The notes beneath the pieces were generated by a model, which was not told where the DNA came from, ran no database searches, and worked only from the letters and a program-made list of their open reading frames with translations. From contig JACVRP010000121.1 of assembly GCA_014534385.1 (NCBI GenBank), positions 1 through 9,228 on the forward strand: a stretch of 9,228 bases of DNA, written 5' to 3'. Positions 1 through 5,602 of this stretch are shown in pieces. The stretch is from Cyanobacteria bacterium Co-bin13 (GTDB lineage Bacteria; Cyanobacteriota; Cyanobacteriia; Phormidesmidales; Phormidesmidaceae). A program made the translations under genes and the position numbers. Each line of letters starts with the position of its first letter. Position 1 is the first letter of the stretch.

Positions 1-117
1 CAGGTGCTTAACCGCTTCGGCATCCGCGAGATTGCCCGCACCGGCAAGATTGCTCTCACCCGTGAGTCTGGCGTCAACACTGAATATCTCAAGTCCCTGG
101 AAAACAAGCTGCAGTAG
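1..117 (+). CDS. ilvN: Acetolactate synthase small (regulatory) subunit, C-terminal fragment
   Basis: The frame is open from base 1 and ends at TAG 115-117, giving 38 residues of a protein whose start lies outside the window. The visible tail contains LNRFGIREIARTGKIALTRE followed by SGVNTEYLKSLE. I recognise this as the conserved C-terminal end of the acetolactate (acetohydroxyacid) synthase small subunit, called IlvN or IlvH, in cyanobacteria. The family partners the catalytic large subunit IlvB in the first common step of valine, leucine and isoleucine synthesis and carries the ACT-domain feedback control; the ACT domain itself is upstream and not visible. The gene converges on argC with 66 nt between the stop codons. 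The identification rests on a short but very characteristic segment. Confidence 0.85.
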   Translation, partial: QVLNRFGIREIARTGKIALTRESGVNTEYLKSLENKLQ

Positions 118-145
118 AGCCAAGGGCTAGGGGCACTGCCTCAGA

Positions 146-168
146 GCCGCTCTTTTGGGTAGAGCGGC
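146..168. terminator. Candidate bidirectional hairpin terminator between ilvN and argC
   Basis: GCCGCTCT (146-153) and AGAGCGGC (161-168) are exact reverse complements, giving an 8-bp GC-rich stem with a 7-nt loop. It lies 29 nt after the ilvN stop and 16 nt after the argC stop on the other strand. No U-tract follows on either strand, so it is not a textbook intrinsic terminator. Its position between two converging genes is the main reason to call it one. Confidence 0.45.
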
Positions 169-183
169 GCACCAGGCGTCGGC

Positions 184-1248
184 TTAAGGATAGAAGCTGA
201 GGTGGGGTAGGCCTAGGGTTTCTTCCAGGTCCATCATCAGGTTGAAGCACTGCACTGCCTGAGCGGCCTGCCCCTTCATCAGGTTGTCGATGGCGGACAT
301 GACGATTACCCGACCCGTGCGTGGATCGACCTCAATGCCGATGTAGCAGCGGTTAGTTCCCCAGGCCCACTTGGTTTGGGGGTAGGTGCCGTTGGGCAGT
401 ACCGTTACCCAGGGCGATGAGCGGTAGAAGGCGTTGTAAATGGTGACCAGGTCATCCCGGACTAGGCCGGGATCCCGCATGGTGGCGTAAATGGTAGACA
501 AAATGCCTCGCACCATCGGCACCAGGTGAGGGGTAAACTGCACCATCACTTCCTGGCGGGCGAGCTGGCTGCAGATTTGCTCAATCTCAGGGGTGTGACG
601 ATGTCGGGCTACGCTGTAGGCAGCTAGAGAATTGTCGGCCTCTGCCAGCAGGAGTGGCGTCTTGGCGACACGGCCACCGCCGGAGGTGCCGGACTTGGCG
701 TCGATAATTAGGGTTTCGGGCTGAGCCAGGCCCTGCTTTAGGAGCGGCGCAATGCCGAGCAGGCTGGCGGTGGGGTAGCAGCCGGGGCAGCCGATCAGAC
801 GGGCTGACTGGATGCGATCGCGATACAGCTCTGGCAACCCATACACAGCCTCTGCCGCAACTTCCTGATCCTGGCGCTCAACGCCATACCAGTCTTGATA
901 AACGCTCAAATCAGTAAACCGGTAGTCGGCCGAAAGATCGAGCACCCGACATCCCTTAGCCAGCAGGGTCGGGGCCATCTCACAGGCTAGCCCGTTGGGC
1001 AGAGACAAAAAGACCACCTGACAGCGGCTAGCGATCGCATCTAGATCAATCGCTTCAATCGTCAGCGGAACCCGCGTACCAAAGTGCGGATAGATGTCTG
1101 AGAAGCGTTTGCCTGCACTGCTCTCGCCTCCCAAGTAGGTGATTTCAGTAGCCGGGTGCTCACTTAGTAAACGCACCAGCTGAACACCGCCGTAGCCAGA
1201 TGCGCCGACAATACCGACAGAAATTGGATTGGAGGCTAAATCACCCAT
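184..1248 (-). CDS. argC: N-acetyl-gamma-glutamyl-phosphate reductase
   Basis: ArgC reduces N-acetyl-glutamyl phosphate to the semialdehyde with NADPH, the third step of arginine synthesis, in the cytoplasm. From the ATG at 1248 the protein is 354 residues, the usual size for long-form ArgC. The N-terminus carries the Rossmann dinucleotide-binding motif VGIVGASGYGG (about residues 11-21). The catalytic cysteine is in IGCPGCYPT (Cys157), the conserved histidine segment is RHRHTPEIEQ (about 215-224), and TPHLVPMVRGILSTIY follows. All expected catalytic elements are present. The frame can be extended to a TTG at 1293, adding 15 residues, but these show no ArgC similarity and neither start has a clear Shine-Dalgarno sequence. 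I therefore prefer the ATG. The gene is transcribed alone: ilvN converges on its 3' end and ribBA diverges from its 5' end. Confidence 0.95.
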   Translation of the reverse strand: MGDLASNPISVGIVGASGYGGVQLVRLLSEHPATEITYLGGESSAGKRFSDIYPHFGTRVPLTIEAIDLDAIASRCQVVFLSLPNGLACEMAPTLLAKGCRVLDLSADYRFTDLSVYQDWYGVERQDQEVAAEAVYGLPELYRDRIQSARLIGCPGCYPTASLLGIAPLLKQGLAQPETLIIDAKSGTSGGGRVAKTPLLLAEADNSLAAYSVARHRHTPEIEQICSQLARQEVMVQFTPHLVPMVRGILSTIYATMRDPGLVRDDLVTIYNAFYRSSPWVTVLPNGTYPQTKWAWGTNRCYIGIEVDPRTGRVIVMSAIDNLMKGQAAQAVQCFNLMMDLEETLGLPHLSFYP

Positions 1249-1324
1249 AGGACTCGACAAATAATAAAGCGTGACCCCATCGCTTGGCCGCAAAACTGCA
1301 GTTCACGATCTTAGATGCGACATT

Positions 1325-1353
1325 GTAATACTAAACCTGCTACTGCCCTGCAA
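1325..1353 (-). promoter_or_regulatory. Possible argC promoter
   Basis: Read on the - strand, TTGCAG (1353-1348) is followed after 17 nt by TATTAC (1330-1325), with TACAAT overlapping at 1327-1322. Each hexamer is only a partial match to the sigma-70 consensus. Spacing and position are suitable: transcription would begin near 1318, leaving a leader of about 70 nt before the ATG at 1248. This is a motif-based guess. Confidence 0.3.
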
Positions 1354-1399
1354 AGTTCTAAGGAAATGCAGATTTCATAACTGCCTTAGCGGTCAGGAC

Positions 1400-1413
1400 T
1401 ACAATCTTATATA
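1400..1413 (+). promoter_or_regulatory. Possible ribBA -10 region
   Basis: TACAAT (1400-1405) and the overlapping-register TATATA (1408-1413) both resemble a -10 element and lie 34-47 nt before the ribBA GTG. No convincing -35 is found at the right distance. I saw no FMN riboswitch: the leader would be only about 25-40 nt, too short to hold that aptamer. Confidence 0.3.
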
Positions 1414-1446
1414 GACAACCATTGATGTACAAGGTTTATCAAGATT

Positions 1447-3204
1447 GTGTCCAACCCGGCTTTAGGGAACTTAGATGCGGCAACTCCTCAGTCCGTGTCG
1501 GTAGACTCCATTGACTTTCAGTTTGACGCCATTGAAGATGCCCTGCACGATCTGGCCGCAGGTCGCTCCATTGTGGTCGTTGATGATGAGAATCGCGAAA
1601 ACGAAGGGGATGTGATCTGCGCGGCTCAATTTGCCACCCCAGACATGATTAATTTTATGGCAGTTGAAGCGCGGGGATTGATCTGCCTAGCCATGACTGG
1701 GGATCGTCTAGATGAGCTAGAGCTGCCTCTGATGGTCAGTCAGAGTGCCTTTGAAGATGAGAACGAGCAGACAGCCTTTACCGTCAGCATTGATGCAGGG
1801 CTGTCTTGGGGGGTAACAACGGGGATTTCGGCAGAGGATCGGGCCAAAACGATTCAGGTGGCCATCAACCCCAAGGCCCGTCCTCAGGATTTGCGCCGGC
1901 CTGGCCACATCTTTCCCCTGCGGGCTAAGGATGGTGGCGTGCTGAAGCGGGCGGGGCATACGGAAGCGGCGGTGGACCTGGCCCGACTAGCGGGACTGTA
2001 CCCGGCGGGCGTGATCTGTGAGATCCAAAACCTGGATGGATCGATGGCGCGGCTGCCGCATCTGGTTGACTATGCCCGCACCCACGGTCTAAAGCTGATC
2101 AGCATTGCCGACCTGATCAGCTATCGCCTGCAGCATGAACGGTTTGTGCAGCGGGAGGCGGTGGCTGATCTGCCGACCCAGTTTGGGGTGTTTAAAATCT
2201 ATGCCTACCGCAATTTGCTGGACGGTTCTGAGCACGTAGCGCTGGTGCAGGGCGACCCGACCACCTTTCAGAATGAGTCGGTCATGGTGCGGGTTCACTC
2301 CGAATGTCTCACGGGAGATGCCTTTGGATCGCTCAGGTGCGACTGCCGTATGCAGCTACAGGCGGCGCTAAAAATGATTAATAGCGCGGGTCGCGGCGTG
2401 GTGGTGTATCTGCGACAGGAGGGCCGGGGGATTGGGCTGGTCAATAAGCTCAAGGCCTACTCGCTGCAGGATATGGGACTAGACACCGTTGAGGCCAATG
2501 AAAAGCTGGGGCTCCCCGTGGATCAGCGCAACTACGGCATTGGAGCGCAAATTCTTAACGATATCGGGGTCAAGCAGTTCTGCCTGATTACCAACAACCC
2601 GCGTAAAATTGCCGGGCTCAAGGGATACGAGCTGGAGATGGTCAATCGAGTGCCGCTGATCATTGAAGCAACGGCCTACAACTCCAACTACCTGGCTACC
2701 AAGGCGAAAAAGTTAGGCCACCTACTCCTACAGACCTACCTGACTACGATCGCAATTCAGTGGCAGCAGGGACCGCTGTCGCTGGCGTCTCGCTATGAGC
2801 ACCTGGAAAAGCTGCGGGAACTGGCCCGCGAGCAGAACCTGCTGGTGCAGGAGGAGGCCCGATCGGTGGCGGTGGCGCTGTTCAATCAGGCCCATTTGAT
2901 TGTTCACCTGGGGCTCGATCAGCCCAATGCGGTGGCGGGGGACTGGTACCAGACAGACCCGGCTCGGGTAGATGCGATCGCAGCCCTCCTCGATACCCTA
3001 GTGGGCTGGCCCGACGTCAGCCAGCTAGAGTTTTTGATTTCCTCGGGCGGCGATCCGTTTACCAGCCTGCAGGTCGGCCTAAACCGGCAGATCTTTCACC
3101 GGGAGCTGCCTCTAACGGAGAAGACGGTGCGTCCGTCGGATCTGCGCAGCAGCCTGGAGAGCCAGCGCATCTATGTGTTCTCCAGCCACGTCCTGACCGA
3201 CTAG
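1447..3204 (+). CDS. ribBA: RibBA: 3,4-dihydroxy-2-butanone-4-phosphate synthase / GTP cyclohydrolase II
   Basis: This bifunctional enzyme supplies both precursors of riboflavin: the four-carbon unit from ribulose 5-phosphate and the pyrimidine from GTP. The DHBP synthase half (about residues 24-230) shows DDENRENEGD (46-55), RPGHIFPLRA (151-160) and the GHTEAAVDL motif (170-178). The GTP cyclohydrolase II half (about 245-430) has the zinc cysteines Cys287, Cys298 and Cys300 in CLTGDAFGSLRCDC, the RQEGRGIGL motif (323-331), the catalytic pair Asp359/Arg361 in DQR, and TNNPRKI. Both active sites look intact. Residues 431-585 form an extra C-terminal region beyond a standard RibBA core. The GTG start at 1447 is the only reasonable one: an in-frame TGA lies at 1423-1425 and the next Met is inside the first domain. 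AAGG at 1431-1434 is a weak, rather distant ribosome site. Confidence 0.96.
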   Translation: MSNPALGNLDAATPQSVSVDSIDFQFDAIEDALHDLAAGRSIVVVDDENRENEGDVICAAQFATPDMINFMAVEARGLICLAMTGDRLDELELPLMVSQSAFEDENEQTAFTVSIDAGLSWGVTTGISAEDRAKTIQVAINPKARPQDLRRPGHIFPLRAKDGGVLKRAGHTEAAVDLARLAGLYPAGVICEIQNLDGSMARLPHLVDYARTHGLKLISIADLISYRLQHERFVQREAVADLPTQFGVFKIYAYRNLLDGSEHVALVQGDPTTFQNESVMVRVHSECLTGDAFGSLRCDCRMQLQAALKMINSAGRGVVVYLRQEGRGIGLVNKLKAYSLQDMGLDTVEANEKLGLPVDQRNYGIGAQILNDIGVKQFCLITNNPRKIAGLKGYELEMVNRVPLIIEATAYNSNYLATKAKKLGHLLLQTYLTTIAIQWQQGPLSLASRYEHLEKLRELAREQNLLVQEEARSVAVALFNQAHLIVHLGLDQPNAVAGDWYQTDPARVDAIAALLDTLVGWPDVSQLEFLISSGGDPFTSLQVGLNRQIFHRELPLTEKTVRPSDLRSSLESQRIYVFSSHVLTD

Positions 3205-4538
3205 GGCTCGATCCGACCGAGCTGGCTGGGAGCATTGAGCCCTGGGACTGCTCCGGGCTGTGAGCGGCTGAGGATGGTTTGCTCTAGTGCCTGGGCCGCT
3301 TGGAGGTACTGGATGTCGGCATCGGTTCCCAGCAGGACAGGGTTATTAAACAGTTCCTGCCGCTGGCGGTCAGACAGCTCCACCTGGATATCAGGAACAA
3401 TGCCTTTTCGGCTGAGATCGGTGCCGTTGGGCGTGTAGTAATGGGCCACCGTTACCGTCATGCCAGAGCCATCGGACAGACCGTGCAGAGACTGCACCAA
3501 CGCCTTGCCAAAGGTCGTGCTGCCAACTACAGTGGCTCGGCCGTTGTCGCGCAGGGCTCCGGTTAAAATTTCGCTAGAGCTGGCGGAGCGGCCATCGACT
3601 AAAACCGTCAGGGGGAGCTGGGTGAGCGCTGTGCCGTTAGCCCGAATCGAGTCACTGTGGCCCTCCCGGTCGATGGTCTGGACAATGTCTCCCCGCTGTA
3701 GCCACATGCGGCTAATGGTAATGCTGGCCTGGTACAGACCGCCGGGATTACCCCGCAGGTCGAGGACAAACCCCTCGACGTTTTCCTCGGTGAGGCGGGT
3801 AATCGCCCGCTCCATTTGCTCGGCGGCATGGGCGTTGAATTCGGCCAGGCGAATGTAGCCGATGCGGCTGTTGCCCTGCTGCTTAAGCGCGTACTCGACG
3901 GTTGGAATTTCCAGCAGGGTGCGAGTCAGGATGACCGTGCGGGGGGCCGTGCCGTTGCGGGATACGGTCAGGGTTACCTGGCTGCCTTCTTCTCCTCGCA
4001 GCCGCTGGGAAATCCCCTCAATGGTAATGCGGTCAGTCGTTTGACTGTCTACCAGCAGCAGCTGGTCGCCGGGCTGTAGGCCGGCCTGCTGGGCAGGGGA
4101 CCCCTCGGCCACATCAGTGATAAAAACCTTGCTGGTCTGGGTATCTCGCCGCAGCCGCAGCCCGACGCCAGACACTTCTCCAGCGGTTTGCTCGGTCAGC
4201 TCGGCGTACTCTCTGGGGCTGAGAAATCGAGTGTAGGGGTCGTTGAGCCGTCGTAGCGTCGAGCGCAGGACTGAGTAGGCCTCTTCCTGGCTGGTGTACT
4301 CCCGCCCTAAAAGGCTCTGACGAACTGCCTGCCAATCAACCTGGTTAAAGTCGCCGTCTACGTAGTGCTGATCAACGATCTGCCAGGCTTCATCGAGCAC
4401 AGCCTTAGGGCTGTCTTGAAAAGGGGTTTGGGCAGAGGTCGCCAGGGCAGGGGCAGTAATTGCCAGCAGGGAAGATGCGATCGCGCCTCCCACCAGACTG
4501 GCTGGGGACAATCGAAGCGTGCGAACAGAAAGATTCAT
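3201..4538 (-). CDS. Carboxyl-terminal processing protease (peptidase family S41A, CtpB/CtpC-like)
   Basis: This is an exported serine protease that trims C-termini of envelope or thylakoid-lumen proteins. Residues 1-33 form a signal peptide: basic start, hydrophobic stretch, and ALA before a likely cleavage site at 33/34. An N-terminal helical region contains DEAWQIVDQHYVDG and LNDPYTRFLSPREY. A PDZ domain follows at about 120-205 (GEVSGVGLRL, EGSPAQQAGLQPGDQLL). The S41 protease domain is at about 220-390, with DLRGNPGG (260-267), catalytic Ser320 in GRSASSSEI, and Lys345 in FGKALVQ 25 residues later, the spacing seen in E. coli Tsp and plant D1 protease. The motif usually reads SASASE; here the residue after the nucleophile is Ser rather than Ala. 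Cyanobacteria have CtpA, which matures photosystem II D1, and the paralogues CtpB and CtpC. The FQDSPKAVLDEAW segment looks to me like the paralogues rather than CtpA, from memory, so I give no symbol. The stop overlaps the ribBA stop. Confidence 0.9.
   Translation of the reverse strand: MNLSVRTLRLSPASLVGGAIASSLLAITAPALATSAQTPFQDSPKAVLDEAWQIVDQHYVDGDFNQVDWQAVRQSLLGREYTSQEEAYSVLRSTLRRLNDPYTRFLSPREYAELTEQTAGEVSGVGLRLRRDTQTSKVFITDVAEGSPAQQAGLQPGDQLLLVDSQTTDRITIEGISQRLRGEEGSQVTLTVSRNGTAPRTVILTRTLLEIPTVEYALKQQGNSRIGYIRLAEFNAHAAEQMERAITRLTEENVEGFVLDLRGNPGGLYQASITISRMWLQRGDIVQTIDREGHSDSIRANGTALTQLPLTVLVDGRSASSSEILTGALRDNGRATVVGSTTFGKALVQSLHGLSDGSGMTVTVAHYYTPNGTDLSRKGIVPDIQVELSDRQRQELFNNPVLLGTDADIQYLQAAQALEQTILSRSQPGAVPGLNAPSQLGRIEP
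3238..3259. terminator. Possible hairpin downstream of ribBA
   Basis: AGCCC (3238-3242) pairs with GGGCT (3255-3259), and inside it GGA (3245-3247) pairs with TCC (3252-3254) around a CTGC loop, leaving a 2-nt bulge. A smaller stem GCTCG/CGAGC lies at 3206-3222. Both fall just past the ribBA stop but inside the 3' end of the converging protease gene, because the two genes leave no spacer. There is no U-tract, and coding constraint may account for the sequence. Confidence 0.2.
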
Positions 4539-4574
4539 CTACGCTAGCCTGAGAAAACGTATGGACGGATAAAC

Positions 4575-4594
4575 TGCTTTCTCAACGGAAAGCA
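4575..4594. repeat. Inverted repeat in the presumed protease leader
   Basis: TGCTTTC and GAAAGCA are perfect complements around the loop TCAACG. The element is 36 nt upstream of the protease ATG. It could be an mRNA leader hairpin or an operator; the sequence alone does not say which. Confidence 0.4.
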
Positions 4595-4860
4595 ACTCTC
4601 TAAAAAGAGGGGCTGGTAATCAAGACAACCGCAGAAGCGGCAAAACCTAGAGGCGTTTCAACCAGTCTAGCCGAACTGCAAAAGGGATAGGGGACACACA
4701 GTCTGGAGAAATTGTTGGGAGAAATTATAGGCTGCTGGACGTAACTAGCCCCTCGATCGGTTCCCCGAAGCTGGAGCAAGCTAGCAAGCCAAGGCCCTGC
4801 TAAAACTGACTCAACTGTTTCACTTTACCGGAGTCTTCTCAAAGGAATCCTGAGGAAAAG

Positions 4861-4866
4861 TATAAA
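4861..4866 (+). promoter_or_regulatory. Possible -10 element of the YdcF-family gene
   Basis: TATAAA matches the -10 consensus at five of six positions and would place the transcript start near 4873, with a leader of about 57 nt before the ATG at 4930. No good -35 is seen at 16-18 nt spacing; TTCTCA at 4836-4841 is 19 nt away and weak. Confidence 0.3.
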
Positions 4867-4929
4867 GTTTTATTGTTGAAACCCGCTCTAATTGAGGGTG
4901 TCAAGGTCATCGAGAGGGGGTCTAGCACC

Positions 4930-5583
4930 ATGATACTCAAGCTCAAGCGATGGCTGTTGCCAGGATGCCTGCTTGCCTTGGCACTAGGGCTGATCCTGGG
5001 GCTAGGAGCTCTGCAGCAGGCCGCAAAGCAGCCCGTTGACGCCATCCTTGTTTTAGGCGGCAGTGTGCAGCGAGAGATCCAGGTGGCGCAGCAGCGCTCA
5101 ACCGATGCCTCGCGGGGACCAGTTATTCCAATTTTGATCTCCCAGGGATCGGCCGATCCCTGTATTCGGCAGATTTTTCAGCGGCAGGGCACTTCCCTGC
5201 AGGAAGTGTGGCTAGAAAAGTGTGCTCAGTCCACCTTCGACAATTTCCGCTTCAGCCTGCCGATTCTGCAGCAGTGGGGCAGCCATCATGTGCGGCTGGT
5301 GACATCTCCCAGCCATCTGCCCCGAGCCCAGTGGATTGGGCAGATTGTGCTGGGGGCCCACGGCATCTGGGTTGAGATCGATGCGGTGGCAGAAACAGGC
5401 CAGCCCGGCAATCAGGAGAGCTGGCTCAAAACTGCGCTCGATCTTAGCCGTAGCCTAATTTGGGCCGTGGTCAGCCAGGTCTACCAGCCCCGCTGCCCGG
5501 AGGTTACCCCTCTAGCAGCCGTTGATCTTGAAACCTGGCAGGCCCAAGGGTACAAGTGCGAACACCAGGCAGGGCTGGATTAA
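4930..5583 (+). CDS. YdcF family (DUF218) membrane-anchored protein
   Basis: This 217-residue protein has a basic N-terminus and one hydrophobic segment (about residues 8-27), which predicts a signal anchor with the rest outside the cytoplasmic membrane. The DUF218 fold follows: the first strand VDAILVLGG (36-44), then IPILISQGS (66-74), WLEKCAQSTFDNF (94-106), and the VTSPSHLPRA motif (124-133). This is the arrangement of the YdcF/SanA/ElyC family, some members of which affect envelope integrity in E. coli. The biochemical activity is not settled and I assign none here. I chose the ATG at 4930 because GAGAGGGGG (4912-4920) is a good ribosome site 9 nt away and the hydrophobic segment starts soon after. 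An upstream TTG at 4873 would add 19 residues without family character and with no ribosome site. The gene converges on recJ with only 5 nt between stops. Confidence 0.85.
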   Translation: MILKLKRWLLPGCLLALALGLILGLGALQQAAKQPVDAILVLGGSVQREIQVAQQRSTDASRGPVIPILISQGSADPCIRQIFQRQGTSLQEVWLEKCAQSTFDNFRFSLPILQQWGSHHVRLVTSPSHLPRAQWIGQIVLGAHGIWVEIDAVAETGQPGNQESWLKTALDLSRSLIWAVVSQVYQPRCPEVTPLAAVDLETWQAQGYKCEHQAGLD

Positions 5584-5584
5584 C

Positions 5585-5602
5585 CGGCTCAGCTCCTAGC
5601 CG
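5585..5602. terminator. Possible hairpin at the ydcF-like / recJ convergent junction
   Basis: CGGCT (5585-5589) pairs with AGCCG (5598-5602) around an 8-nt loop, exactly where the two converging genes end. It overlaps the last recJ codons. The stem is short and no U-tract follows, so support is mainly positional. Confidence 0.25.

Larger units (their letters stand above)
4539..4929. promoter_or_regulatory. Divergent intergenic region between the protease gene and the YdcF-family gene
   Basis: These 391 bases hold no convincing gene. They must carry the start signals of both flanking divergent genes. Near the protease start there is a hairpin, TGCTTTC (4575-4581) with GAAAGCA (4588-4594): a 7-bp stem and 6-nt loop that would lie in the protease mRNA leader. 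A 9-base direct repeat GGAGAAATT occurs at 4705-4713 and 4718-4726. TATAAA at 4861-4866 is a possible -10 for the YdcF-family gene. I could not fix -35 elements with confidence. Confidence 0.5.

Noticed and set aside
1249..1446. FMN riboswitch upstream of ribBA
   Set aside because: The probable leader is too short and I could not find the conserved aptamer helices.
1425..1514. A short ATG frame overlapping the start of ribBA in another frame
   Set aside because: It is only 29 codons with no ribosome site or recognisable product; the ATG arises by chance before the GTG of ribBA.
1717..2298. Antisense open frames of 80 and 69 codons inside ribBA
   Set aside because: They lie opposite conserved RibBA motifs, and their sequence is what reverse-strand reading of that gene would give.
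3235..4547. Several open frames of 60-132 codons on the + strand inside the protease gene
   Set aside because: They are antisense shadows of a strong S41 protease coding frame in GC-rich DNA and show no domain-like sequence.
4539..4929. tRNA or small RNA gene in the gap
   Set aside because: Only isolated short stems were found, no cloverleaf or T-loop sequence, and no terminator-like poly-T.
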